From Malachius bipustulatus (Eukaryota > Arthropoda > Insecta > Coleoptera > Melyridae), in NCBI GenBank assembly GCA_910589415.1, contig OU342630.1, forward strand, positions 78,116,186-78,180,185: a DNA stretch of 64,000 nt, read 5' to 3'. Shown in pieces: positions 38,201 through 50,275 of this stretch (positions are counted from its first letter, which is position 1; each line of letters begins with the position of its first letter). Position numbers and translations under genes: made by a program. Under the pieces are notes generated by a model, which did not search any database, was not told the origin of the DNA, and saw only the letters and a program-made list of their open reading frames with translations.

Positions 38201-41200
38201 TTGCCGCAACCGCTCGACCCAACCAGTGCCACCGTCTTTCCTTGGAGGATGGACAAGTCCAAGCCATTCAGAACAGATATGGACGGACGGTTTGGGTAGG
38301 AAAAATGAACGTCGTTGTAATCGATCTTCCCCTTCAACTTAAAAAAAAATAATACAAATCATATAAATGAAAATTGACCCTGTGAATATTAAGTTTCTTA
38401 AATTTGAACTATTAAGTTGTATCCCGAAAGTTTAATACTCGTATATTTACCCAAGCCTTTTTTGAAACACTAGGAGCATCCCTAATTTCCGGTATCCTTT
38501 TGAGTAATTGGAATATTCTACCAGCTGCCATGACACCCTTCTGAAAGTTGGGCGAGAAAGCAAAGGCATTTCCCATGCCCCAGGATCCAACTACAACAGT
38601 TTCACATACCCTGAAAGGTGAGTTCAAAAAAACATAATTCAAATATATTATACTCGCAACCAGTATTGCTACTTATTACTTAAACACGTCTCCGTAATTA
38701 ACGTTTTCTTCAATAATTAATCTAACTCCATAACCAAAACCCGCCGCGTAAGCAAATAACATTAAGCTTCTTGCCATACCAAGAACAATGGCTCTAAAAT
38801 GTAATCTCTTTTTCGCTAGAGCCTCATAGGGAATCATTTCCTTGGCATATAAATTATAAAACGTCTCCTCGCATCCCAAAGAAGCTACCGTTCTTATGTT
38901 TCCGATAGCTTCAACAGCTATCTAAAACCAAAATAAAAGCTAAGTATATCAACTTAATATAAAATTATTAGTACACCACCATGTGGCAAATTTGTGTTCT
39001 CTTTACTCAAGAAATTTTCAGAAGAATTTTCTTAAAGCAGTTATCCAATTCTTAAATTAAAATTAGCATTTTTTTCTTCACATATGCTCAATTTTGAATT
39101 TAAAATGTACCTATACATATAATATACTACGGTGCTGCTAAAATGTGCTACCTACTGAAAGCCCCTGTTGTTAACGGAACAGCAAAACCTATCCTATCCG
39201 AGGGTCCAGCTTTGGGAAGAATCAGAATACAAACCTTTGGGAGAGACTTTCTCATACCGGAGGACATGGATACATTACCAATAGCTCAGATGGTCAGCTT
39301 CCTCATAGAGGCTAACCTGATGAGGTAAATTTAGCACGACTAGATGTGAGTCACAATAGACTTTCAATCGTAGTGGAGGTGTCACAATAGCCCACTCACG
39401 TCAAATTATTTATCTAATCTAAATAAACACTTCTGTAAATATTTTTACGAAAAAATACCAACCTTCACTGATCTTTCCAGGACTCTCTGATTGCTCTGAG
39501 CATCACTAGCTTGTATCTTTTGCTCAAAGCAAGTTGATAGCAGGATTAGGGGAGAAAATGATAACATAACTAAAGCTAATTTCCAGTTGAAATAAAGAGC
39601 GAAAACGTTAGCAAGAATAAACGTTGCTGCTGAATTGAGAATTGTTCCAATTCGACTTCCTGAGGCCTAAAATAAGTAAAGATAGCGTTAGAAAAATCAA
39701 GAGCGAAAGATATTACTTACAGCGATTTAAACATACCCCTTGAACACTGGCTGCTTCACTCGAGAGTTTAGCGCATAACGCTCCAACACCATTCTCTTTT
39801 CGATCAAACCAACCCATTTCTTGTTTCAACATAGCCTCGAACATATTCTTCCGAAGCCTTAGAGTAAGTTGTTCGCCAGCAACTCCGAAAGTAAATATCT
39901 GGAATGCTTACAAGTAGGTAATTGATTGCTATACTATAATTATTATGCATAAATCTGAAACTTGCCTGTATAAATGTGCTCAATCCGGTAACAATTCCCA
40001 GTATAACAAAATATAGACAGAACGTGTTACTTTCAGAACGGACAGATTCATCATTTTTATTAGCGAGCACCTTAAAAAGATTTTGAAGGATTAATTATTG
40101 AGATATTATGAAAATTAAATTAAAAATTCTTACACCAATGATGTCACCAAACACAACCGAGTATACAGGTAAACCGCAACCTGTTACAGCTGAAGCCAAG
40201 CAACCAATTAAAATCGCAAACCATTCTGGTCTATTTGCTTTTATTATTTCAAATAGAGAACTAACGGGAATTTCTTCTTCCTCAACCTCGCTTATATCTT
40301 CTAAGCCCTGAAAATGTAATTGAACTCTTTTAAAAATATTTACAAGATGCAACTGCATTATCGCACTATAAGGTATAAGGTATAACATTTTTTACTTACT
40401 TCATCATAAATCATTTTTAATTTCATTGAATTTTCAAGGTTGATTACTTTGGGAGATACAGTTATTTGTTCTTCTTCTCCTAAAATAATAAACGAAGTGT
40501 AAATAAAATGTTTTTTTTTTAATAATACAACCAACCATCTTCAGTACTTAATCCATGAGATATGACAAGATTATAGTAAACTCCTTTTCTTTCCATCAAT
40601 TGAGAATGACTCCCTTCTTCAGTTACCTTACCTTCCGATAGAACAATAATCCTGTCAGCATTTCTCACTGTGGATAATCTGTGGGCTACAATCACAGTTG
40701 TGCATTCGGTGCTAATCTGGAAAAAAATCATTGTAATCATGATTAAATATTAAGAATTAGTTCCTTTGAACGACACGAATCATAATGAACTATGATAAAT
40801 ACTGCACTGTTTTGCCTTTATCAAGGCTCCTTGGCTGCCACATTAGACATGATTTGTGTCAGTCGAAGAAAACAATAAAAGTGGCTCTTCATGGCCAACC
40901 TACCTGATCAAGGGCAGCTTGTACTTCAGCCTCACTAGTGATGTCCAAAGCAGAAGTAGCTTCGTCCAATAGCAGAATCCTGGGCTGCTTGACTAAAGCT
41001 CTGGCGATTGCTATTCTTTGTTTCTGGCCTCCTGAAAGCTGGGCACCTCGTTCACCTATCATCGTTTGGTATCCTTGAGGAAGTCTCTGAATGAAGCCGT
41101 GAGCATTAGCTTTTTTAGCGGCCTCCTCTATTTCTTCTTGGGTTGCAGTCATCTTACCATAGCGAATATTCTCCGAAATGGTAGTGTCGAATAGAGCGGG

Positions 41201-44200
41201 CTCTTGACCAACAACGCCTATATAGCTTCGCAGCCAAGTCAAATTCAGTTGTTGAATATTTTGCCCATCTACCAGTACCTGATGCAAATTTAATAATTAA
41301 TGACTTAACTAAAGCATTTAACGCCGTAACTTAACGTAAATAATATTTTAATACTTACACTTCCAATTTCTGGATCATAAAATCGTTGAATAAGTTGTAT
41401 GCAAGTCGATTTGCCGCACCCCGAAGAACCGACTAAAGCTACAGTTTCGCCACTTTTGATTTCCAAATTCAAGCCTCTTAAGATCTAAATATGAAGCTCC
41501 GAATTAAGAAACATTACTTAGGTTCTTAAACTTTATTTTTACCTTAACGTCTCGTCTAGAGGGGTAATTAAAGTGAACATTCTTAAATAAAATATGTCCA
41601 TGAAGGTAACGTCCTTTCCTACCAGTCGTTTTGTACCTATTTATTTTTGGTTTCGTGTCTAAGACAGAAAATACCTTAGCAGCCGCTCCTTTGGCGACTC
41701 CAAATGTTTCTATCAAGGGAGCTCCTTGTCCAAAGTTCCAAGATGCTACTAGAGTACAACAGAAAACCTGAAATAGAAACATTATAACTTCACGTTAACA
41801 CATAAAAATAGGAATATTGTGACTTTCACAAGATTACTTACAGCAACCATATGACCTGCCGTGTAAGTCCGTTCTCCATAAGGCAGAGACCTTTCTTCAA
41901 TTATCAAACCTACGCCAAACCAAAAAGACAAGGCATAACATCCGTAAATGAAAAACCAAAGTACCCCTTGATTTACACCGTTGAACACTGACCTCTTAAT
42001 ATTATTGTTCTTAGCATCTTCCAAGTGTTTGGTGTACCTTTCAGTTTCTTTCCGTTGACCATCGAACGCGACAACTGTTCTCACGGAACCCAGAACTTCC
42101 TCTGCAATTGAACCTGCTGATGAATAGGATTCCATTTCTTGTTTGGAAAATTTGGCTGACAACTAAAATCATTTCCGTTCACATTGTTTGGCTAGACAAA
42201 AAAAAACTTACCCATGAAACACCGCCCATAATAACTGTCGATAAAGGCAAAGAAATCAGACAAACTAATGTAAGTTTCCATCCCATAATTAGAGCAAGAA
42301 TAACCCCAGATACAAAAGTAGATGCAGAGAATAAAAATATTGACACCTTTTCTCCAATGCCTTCTTCTATTTTCGACAGGTTACTGAATCAAAATAAAGT
42401 AAGGTTTATTAAGAATAGCTACTTTAGTGTAAACTGACCTACTCTGTAAAACTTATAGCGAAATCTCCTGTCTGATGCATATCATGCCATTCCATATCCA
42501 TGTTTAGCATTTGTTGTAAGAACTCTTTCCTAATTTTTATTATCTGTAAAAAAAATCAAAATTTCTGAAAATTGGTTGCCAACTTCTTTCTTTGTTGTGA
42601 ACTATTTTTTTTTTACTTATTTTCCGAATACAAATTAACACCTAAAACTCATCAAATTTATGTTTTCAACCCTCATTTGGTAGAATCTCTGCATAGGTAC
42701 TTATATATACCAATGTCTGTAAACAATTTTAAAAGAGAAATTCCTATTATCAAATAAATTGCAATAAAAAACGGTTGTCAGAAAATATTAATAGGCAACT
42801 TATTACACAAATAACAACATAAATTATTAGCCATGAACCTCATTTATCCTCAACAAAACAATAAAATCAGAAAATATTCATCACTAACGTACTTTAGAAA
42901 CACTTCAACACAAATATCAAAGATAATTTCTATTACCACTACATTTAATATTTCATTTAAATCTTTTATAAGCAATGGTTCTATATTGCTGAATGCAAAA
43001 GAAAAATTAGTTAAATTTAAAACAACAGACTGGAATTTATCGATCAAACTTTTCTGATTGTATTTAATTTATACAGGGTGAGTCATTAATGGCGAATTTC
43101 CTCTTGAGATATTGTAGTGGGAAATTTGTGCGCACAGGAAGAATAGTAAAAAACAGTTTTAATATTGACAGTTTTAAAGACTTTGTTTGCTTAAAATAGA
43201 GACTATGCCCTTCACTTTCCCATATTTCCGAATTGGCTTTCCATTGATGTATAGTCATCGCCCCCCCTTCTATTCAAATTAAACTATACTCAGTCACAGA
43301 ACGACATTCGGGGCGAGGGGGTTCTCGTTGAGGTGATCGTATTTCGATTGTATTGGGCCGTTGTATTATGGCTAGCCTGTTTGTCACTGTTTTTGTAGCG
43401 CTTTCTCACCTAACCGAACTATATCTGATTCTCGATCTGTGGTGTACCTTATGCTGAAGCATGGTATAGTCGTTTCTACTCGGACATAAATTTTCAAATC
43501 TTCCGGATATAGCTCATGGCTGCAAAAGATTATAATCAACATATAGGCTGAAGTCGTCTATAATAATAAAAAATAAAAAAAAGACCCAAAATTGAGCCTT
43601 GATGTACCTCAGACGATGTTATTATTGTCTTGAGCTTTATTGATGATGAATAAAACACTAATGTTTTATAAAATTCTACCGTATATTGATGGATAATAGA
43701 AACGTTACACGTGTTTCACTACTCTTCATGTAGCATCTTCAGACGTATGTAAATAAAATTATTGATATAGTAACATAGCAACAGTATGGTAACCCAAGTG
43801 ATCATAAAACAAGTAACTAGATACAAATGAATTTTTAACAGAACTAACTAGATCATAATGTAATTTCTTCAGAATCTACGTAGTTGTTCAAGGAATTGTT
43901 TTATTTACATACGTCTGAAGATGCTACATGAAAAGGAGGGAAACACGTGTAAACGTTTCTATTATCCATCAATATACGGTAGAATTTTATAAAACATTAG
44001 GTAGGTAGTGTTTTATTCATCATCAATAAGTATGCAGAGATTCTACAAAGTAAGGGTTGAAAACTTAAGTCTTGAGCTTTAGCCACGATAGGTAACACAT
44101 TGGAGATATGTTCAAATGGTAAGACAAAAAAGACTTCAACATTATGCGGTCTGCTAAGTAGTATCCGATGAGTAGGCGGTCAAAGAATTTTTAAAAGTCT

Positions 44201-47200
44201 GCAATAGGGATACTAACACAGCAGGACCGGTATTTCGTAAACAGACCGGGGAAATCTATTTTTTTTTTTTTTTCAGTCGATGGAGTCGGACCTTCCCTGT
44301 CTTTTGACATGTGTCTTAGGTTGGGTCGGGGTGCGGGGGAGGGGGGGCACGTTTTTAAAATTTACTGAAAATGAATTTTATCGGAAAAACGGGTATATCT
44401 GAGCCGGATTGGATCTGACAAAAAAATTATGGTATCGAAAATTGAAGAGCTTGACTAAACACGGAAGTTCGTTCTGACCTGAACCCTTTAGCTCAACTGG
44501 TTCGCGAAATATTGCGATATTAAGGGTACAAAAATGAATAAAAATTCAACTGACTTTTGCTCGGCAGGTGGTGGAGTTAGGGCGTCAATTTTTTGCGAGA
44601 GGAAGGGTGCTACCGAGTACTTTGACGGGCCGAGAGAGGGGCTGGTGGGCCAATTAGGAGGGGAGATATGGGGGTGAGAAGAAAAATACGAAAACGCTCG
44701 TAAAAAGTTTATTTATTGACCTACAGAAACCAGGCACCCCTCATTTTCTTAGTTTTTTATCTACTACCCGGTAGTCATGACAAAAAATTATTTATTTTAG
44801 CAAATGCGCGCTTGGTGCGCTTTTTTTTTCTCGCGTTTTTGGGGGTGAAGGAAGGGGTGGGGAAAAATGTTTTTTCACCACTGAACGGCATTTTTTTATC
44901 TTTAATTTGAGCTCCACTTGAACTCGATCCGACCATAAATAAGGGCACAACGAACCGGCAAAGTCTAGGCTTCATTGCGGGCGAACGGAGAGGGGTGGGG
45001 GGGTTCTTGTTAGGCTCATTTGAAAGAGAAAACATTTCTTTATCTATTTATTTATTTATTAATTTTTTTCGTGCGTATCTTGCCCTCGCGCGCGTGTAAT
45101 ACATGAAGATATCTCTTTAAACCGGGCGAGAAAGATACCCGAGCAGCCGTGGGCGGAGCTTACGCTCTCCGCTTGTCTATACTCCGGGCACAGTCACGAT
45201 CGGTCGGAAACGCGCGCTCGAAATTTATTTTCGAATGCTTGTTCGCTCGTACCTCGCTCAATTATGGATCGATTTTGAAAATTCTTGCTTGCTTTTGATC
45301 GCTGAACGATCGGGAATGAAAAAACACATCGAGTTACTGTTTTTTCATTTGCTGGCGGTTCGATTTTTCTTACATTTGGGCCGTTGTTGGCCTTGTTTTT
45401 CATTCTCAGTCGCGCTCTCTTATCTTGCTAGCCTTCTATTGTTTTCCCGGGATGACGCGCCGGGTTCACGAAAACAATAGGCAGGTACACAATAGAAAGA
45501 GGCGCTACACAAAAGACTGCATCTCGATCTATTCATGGTCAAGCGAGTGCAGCACATGGCTGCTTCAGGTAAGAAAATTATTTCGAGAATGGATGAAAGA
45601 GTGTTTTCCAACTTTCTCTAGACTTTGCCGATTCGTTGTGCTCTTATTTATGGTCGGATCGGGTTCAAGTGGGGCTCAAATTAAAGATAAAAAAATTCCG
45701 TTCAGTGGTGAAAAAAAATTTTTCCCCACCCCCTTCCTTTTTCCTTTTTCCTTTTTCGCAAATGCGCGCTTTTGCGAAAATATATATATATATTTTTTTG
45801 CCATGACTACCGGGTAGTAGATAAAAAAACGAAGAAAATGAGCAATGCCTGGTCTCTGTAGGTCAATAAATAAACTTTTTACGAGCGTTTCCGTATTTTT
45901 CTTCTCACCTCCATATCTCCCCTCCTAATTGGCCCACCACCCCCTCCCTCCGGCCCGTCAAAGTACTCGGTGGCACCCTTCCTCTCGCAAAAAATTGACG
46001 CCCTAACTCCACCACCTGCCGAGCAAAAGTCAGTTAAATTTTTATTCATTTTTACCCTTAATATCGCAATATTTCGCGAACCAGTTGAGCTAAAGGGTTC
46101 AGGTCGGAACGAGCTTCCGTGTTTAGTCAAGCTCTTCAATTTTCGATATCATAATTTTTTTTTCAGATCAAATCCGGCTCAGATATACCCGTTTTTTCGA
46201 TAAAAATCATTTTCAATAAATTTTAAAAGCGTGGCCCACCTACCCCCCCCCCCCCACCCCGACCCAACCTAAGACACATGTCAAAAGACAGGGAAGGTCC
46301 GACTCCATCGACTAAAAAAAAAAAAAAATAGATTTCCCCGGTCTGTTTACGAGCTGTTTATTTTACCGGTCCTGCTGGGTTATACTTGGACGTTAAAGAA
46401 TAGATAAGATAAGACATGTAAAAACAATAATAAAATTGGAGAGGTAGAAAGGCTCTACATAAAACCATTCTAGCTTTTAGAATGAAATTTCTTCAATAGG
46501 GAATACACACAGTTATACAGAGTGTTACAGATTATAGTAGCAGGACTTGACCGGCACTACCAGCAGATAGTCTATCAAAAAAGAAGTGTAGTTTTCCCTA
46601 GAAACAAAAATTGAGTCATAACCGTCGAACTACACTCACCTGTCTAATGGCTGTGTAACTGAACAACGCTCCTGAAACATAGGAAAGCACAATGGTGGCC
46701 ACGCCGACGATGCAGGTGTAAAGGGCAAATTCATTAACATTTTCATATAGTTTCTCCTCTAAGAGTTTTCGACGTTCCTCCAAGGCGTCCTCACTCAGGA
46801 GCACAAATTGTACGATATCACCGGTTATTTGGCCAAAAAGCATCAGCATGATGGGCTGGAAGACACCTACCATAACCACTGAGATGGTGCTGATAGCCAG
46901 CAGGACACGATCCAGGATCGTAGCGTATCTAAACTAGAAAGAATAATAGAAAGTTTTTTAGCAAGTTAAAATTAAGTACACATTGGTATTTTGAACCGGC
47001 CCAGGTTGAATTTTTCAACATTTTCATTAGTTTTACATAGCTCGATTTTAATACATACGTGAGCTTCTCATTCCTTTTGAATCCAAGGTCAATAATACTA
47101 CATAGTTCTTTAATTTCCTTAATTGGAGGTACAAAATGAAGAAGGAGAATTCCTTAAGTAAATTTAAGAAAAAAAGTCCAATAAATATGGCGTCGAAAAC

Positions 47201-48570
47201 GTTTCGTTTTCGAGATACTAAGGTTTGAATTTTTGCAAGTTTTTTTCTCATAGTATCTACACTTCACAAAAAATTGAACTGAAATTTGGCACGGCTATTA
47301 CAATAATTGAGAGTTTACACCATGTGACATGCCAATTTCGATATCAAGTCTATAGGGTGATATTTTTTCTGGAACACTGTCCTCTGTATTTTCGAAAACG
47401 AAACGTTTGCGACACCATGTTTTGTGGACTTTTTTTCTTAAAATTGCTTAAGGAATCTCCCCTCTTCATGTGTACCTCCAATTAAGGAACACCTGGTATA
47501 GATCAGTGTTTAGTAATAAAATTTCGGTAATTCGTATTAGCTTTACTTACACAACCTTTATTCTTTGAACCCTATAATCCCTAAATACTAAGCAAAAGAT
47601 CTACACTTACCAATTTAAAATATGAAACCGGTGATATGTCATCTTTCGGTGCAGAGGATTCTTTTTCTCTTTTTTCATAATTAGTCTGTTTCCTGTAAAA
47701 AAAAATTAGCACATAATCTCCCTTGATATAAGCGAACGCAAACAAATTTGGAAAAAATATTGGATATTTCCTCACTTTTAAACACGTACCCACTTCCCGA
47801 AATTTTTCAAGCATGAAGACTATAACATATATTAGCATAGTTGTCTACTGTAAAAAAGTTCCACCCCTCGCTATTCACAAAAAAAATACACTAGAGTAAA
47901 GCTCGGAAAATTTTCTTCGTATTCTGTTATTTTTACATAAACGCTTTCTTCCATCTCGCATTTATAAGGGTTCAAATAGATTTTTACAAAAACTCAAATT
48001 GCTGATAATGTTAGCACGACTTAACCAATATTGACTCCTGTAGAAAATTTTGGGTTTCCTAAATTGAAAATGCGACATGAAATGGAATATCAAGGACACT
48101 TGCACAAGGCACGATTTATTAAGCTTTTTAACTAAAATAAAAACTCTACCCTAATTCTGAAGTATTATAAAGGTACGTAAGAGAAATTTGGGCACAGAAG
48201 GTTTGGGTTCAAAGATGGATGGATCCTTGGCACAACAAACATTAGTTTAGCAAAACTATTAAATGCTTCTTAAAACAAGAAAAAGTGCTAAGAGCCAAAG
48301 CAATGGAATTTTCCATTATTTCGTTGATGTGTCCTAAATTTTACAGGCTATGTAAAATTTAATGGCGAAGTGGTTCAAAAATTTGCCTCGAGCTGGTGCT
48401 ACTGTATTTAAACTTTAGTTTGCACACACTTTTTTATTATTATCTTAGTTTATTATTTTACCACCTAGTCCATTATTTACTTCAATTGTTCGATTATTAT
48501 TACCTAAGTACCTAGTAAGTTAGGCTACTCACTTCAATAAAGGCTCCCTCTCGTCGAAATACCCGTCCAT
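35297..48570 (-). CDS. ABCB1-like: ABCB transporter (P-glycoprotein / Mdr49-like), copy B, complete
   Basis: Full-size exporter, 3789 nt coding (1262 residues), probably plasma-membrane drug efflux. Exons 5' to 3': 48570-48533, 47692-47611, 46933-46640, 42543-42443, 42383-42212, 42162-41842, 41767-41543, 41484-41359, 41278-40904, 40716-40536, 40479-40400, 40307-40134, 40070-39966, 39898-39737, 39666-39463, 38921-38680, 38610-38451, 38337-37939, 37517-37371, 35497-35297. NBD1: GSSGCGKST (exon 8), LSGGQKQR and [11 protein letters not shown] (exon 9), [13 protein letters not shown] (exon 10). NBD2: GSSGCGKST (exon 18), LSGGQKQR (exon 19), [12 protein letters not shown] (exon 20). Start [13 protein letters not shown]; the ATG used in copy A is GTG here. 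Exon 13 uses a GC donor (GCAAGT); exons 10 and 15 use GTTGGT. The last intron holds a LINE relic and intron 3 a 2-kb long-TIR element. Very close to copy C. Confidence 0.92.
35758..37260 (+). pseudogene. LINE relic (RT C-terminus and RNase H) in last intron of copy B
   Basis: Broken frames match the intact LINE at 12779-14942 block by block: [23 protein letters not shown] near 35880, and at the end [20 protein letters not shown] near 37100-37170, the counterpart of its cysteine-histidine cluster. Most RNase H blocks are damaged by indels. A 219-bp MITE interrupts it at 36304. The 5' end starts at the RT thumb, so it arrived already truncated or lost its 5' part. Same family as the copy A element but clearly older. 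Confidence 0.8.
36304..36522. mobile_element. MITE with about 42-bp inverted ends (Harbinger-like), inside the LINE relic
   Basis: The ends read CGGYCAATATTATAAACGCT on both strands, and pairing extends through GGTTAAGTTAACTG. The uninterrupted LINE reads GTTAAGAAATTC at this site; here TAA lies on both sides of the insert, consistent with a 3-bp TAA duplication as made by PIF/Harbinger transposases. It has no coding capacity. Confidence 0.8.
37542..37639. mobile_element. Mini-MITE hairpin, 98 bp, TA-flanked
   Basis: Inverted ends CAGGRTGTCCGGTAAGTA with pairing onward through CTCCTAATCTC, and TA on both sides. The CAGGGTGTCC start resembles IS630/mariner-type ends. It lies in intron 18 of copy B, just upstream of exon 19. 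Confidence 0.8.
39140..39345 (+). pseudogene. Possible LINE 3' coding fragment in intron 15 of copy B
   Basis: A 61-codon plus-strand frame ends [16 protein letters not shown] and a stop, which resembles the hydrophobic last residues of RNase H LINE pol proteins. The block is less AT-rich than the intron around it. No RT or RNase H block is present, so this is a tentative call. Confidence 0.3.
42544..43635. other. 5'-flank of the copy B intron 3 insertions
   Basis: AT-rich intron DNA. A short segment near 42658-42694 is repeated in inverted orientation at 44031-44064. A TACAGGGTGAGTCATTAAT end at 43073 resembles a MITE terminus, but I found no matching partner. No gene. Confidence 0.4.
43636..44030. 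mobile_element. Inverted-repeat element, about 395 bp, in intron 3 of copy B
   Basis: Arms of roughly 115 bp mirror each other: TATTGATGATGAATAAAACA at the left and its complement at the right, then ACGTTTCTATTATCCATCAA, ACACGTGT and ACATACGTCTGAAGATGC blocks. The central part is unrelated AT-rich DNA. A 13-bp repeat, GTCTTGAGCTTTA, occurs just at its left edge and again about 40 bp beyond its right end. Confidence 0.75.
44219..46377. mobile_element. Long-TIR transposon-like element, 2.16 kb, in intron 3 of copy B
   Basis: Terminal inverted repeats of roughly 760 bp run from CAGCAGGACCGG at each end inward (left arm to about 44985, right arm from about 45612). Mirrored blocks include AGACCGGGGAAATCTA, GACATGTGTCTTAGGTTGGG, CGTGTTTAGTCAAGCTCTTC (right-arm orientation) and CTTTAATTTGAGC. 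The unique centre (about 630 bp) is GC-rich in part and has no recognisable transposase. Short frames in the arms are mirror artefacts. Long TIRs suggest a foldback or Mutator-like non-autonomous element; I found no clear target duplication. Confidence 0.8.
47108..47497. mobile_element. MITE-like inverted repeat, about 390 bp, in intron 2 of copy B
   Basis: Arms of about 100 bp: TTCCTTAATTGGAGGTACA at each end, then ATTCCTTAAG, AAGAAAAAAAGTCCA and AAACGTTTCGTTTTCG. No coding frame. Outer bases near the right end (ACCAGGTGTTCC) look mariner-like, but the left end has diverged. Confidence 0.7.
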
Positions 48571-48960
48571 TTTATTACCCACAGATAGTAGGTAAGTGCT
48601 ATTATTATCCTCACGTATTCGAAGAGAATAATTTTTTTTTAAATAATTCAGCAAATTCTTTTGTTAGTATTATGTATTTGTTTTAACCGATGTATACGTA
48701 GGTAATACGAAACAAAACAGTGTCTTATCGCACCAAAAATCTTATTGACATCCTTACTTGATATTTTTATCCTTTTATAATGTCACTGAGTAGGTATTAA
48801 AGAACGCTCTATACTCAATGGGATCATTGTAATTAGCATTGTGATACGTTGATTTTCATTTGTTTATCTCTATTTCTAGTCAATTTGTAAAAAACGTTGA
48901 CTGAACTTGAACGAACAAAAAAATAATTGTTAACGATATTTTTTATTTTTGTTGTATTTT
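48571..48960 (-). promoter_or_regulatory. Upstream region of ABCB copy B, shared with copy A
   Basis: Homologous by eye to 30423-30830. Shared blocks: CGTATTCGAAGAGAATAATT, TCTTATCGCACCAAAAA and TTTATCTCTATTTCTAGTCA. The region presumably holds the 5' UTR and core promoter. Between the shared blocks the sequence has drifted with small indels, so the kept blocks are candidate regulatory sites. The same region for copy C lies outside the window. Confidence 0.5.
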
Positions 48961-49255
48961 TATCATAGGTACGGGTATTATTCTTGTTTATGAAAAAAAT
49001 TTGCAGATAAAGAAAGTTATTTTAGAGGGAACTCTAACAGCACTAACGACACACACCTACATAAAAAAATTCTTACATCAATATATTGCTTTATATTGGC
49101 CCAGCACCGTAATTTTAAAAGCGCTATTGATTGATGAAAAATTTGAGTTCATAATACAATTTGTTCTATTTCTTAGTGTATTTTTTAAAACTGTGTGTTA
49201 AAAAATTAACATTTTTTTTATGTAAATGTAACAATGTAATTAAATGTAAACACAT

Positions 49256-50275
49256 TGTAACGTACATTTTGTACGTACCGGCTAAATGCCGGCGACGCGG
49301 AGACAACGGCGGGCGCGCGCAGTGAGTGAGTGATGGTGGGTTTTAGTGCATCGGCCGACTGGAGGCCTCGAGTTCGTCGAGTCTCGTCGACTTCGACTGT
49401 CGAGTTGAAATCAGGTGCGTTCATCTTCATACCGGCCCTTTCATTTTCTTTTCACTTCTGGATTCGCTAGAGGAAGGTATATTTACGCAAACACAGGGAA
49501 TTTTTAGCGAAATGGCGTTGTGAACTTTCACTTAAATTATTATAACCATCTCTCACGTTTTTGGCTTGGTGAGTGTTGTAGAATGATTTTGTTAATATTT
49601 GTGCTAGAATTATACAGATCATATTTTCATAATACCGTATGCTAATTTTAATTACAGCTTTTAAATCCGATCGAGTTTAGCTTCGCATGTAAGATTTGTC
49701 AGTCACATTTTTTGATCTCAACCTATCTTGAGGACGGGACATAATTCTATGTACCCTTGACACGCAGACTCGATCGGACCGTTCATTAATGCAAGAGTGT
49801 TTCTGATATCCATGAAATTACAGCTTTTTCCCTGGAGGCAACTTTTCCCCTGGAGGTCATCTTTTCCCTGGAGTTCACTCTTTTCCCTGGAGGCCATATT
49901 TTTCGTACCGAGAAGAACTCCACGTACCAAGGCAGATTTTCTTGGATACCAAGTCACCCTTTCAAACCAAGCAAGTTCCTGGAGCCAAGCCATACGAAGA
50001 TAAGTGCCTTGTAAACTCTTAGCACCCGATCCATTCATTCGACTAGCACCGCACGCTCTTGTTTTTTTATTATCTGTTAACCATGCTCAAGAGTGTAATA
50101 TTAATCACTGTGATATATTTTATATTTTAATAAAGAGTACCTGTTGTTCTGCTGACCCGCTTGTTATTGTTGACCCTCTTAGACTAGCGACTCAACCTAC
50201 GACCCTTGTTCTCTTTTGCTGTCTCATGCTCTCAGCGGCTATTTTTCCCCTCGTAGGGTAAAATAGTTCGTTTCA
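49256..50275 (+). mobile_element. Solo LTR, 1020 bp, with 4-bp target duplication
   Basis: It starts TGTAACGTAC and ends GTTTCA, flanked on both sides by ACAT (49252-49255 and 50276-50279). It contains a GC-rich first third and an AATAAA signal near 50130, which fits an LTR with the U3-R-U5 order on the plus strand. There is no coding frame of note. A lone LTR arises by recombination between the two LTRs of a full element. Confidence 0.8.

Noticed and set aside
44716..46203. Short frames in the long-TIR element
   Set aside because: The same sequences appear mirrored in the two arms and lack domains.
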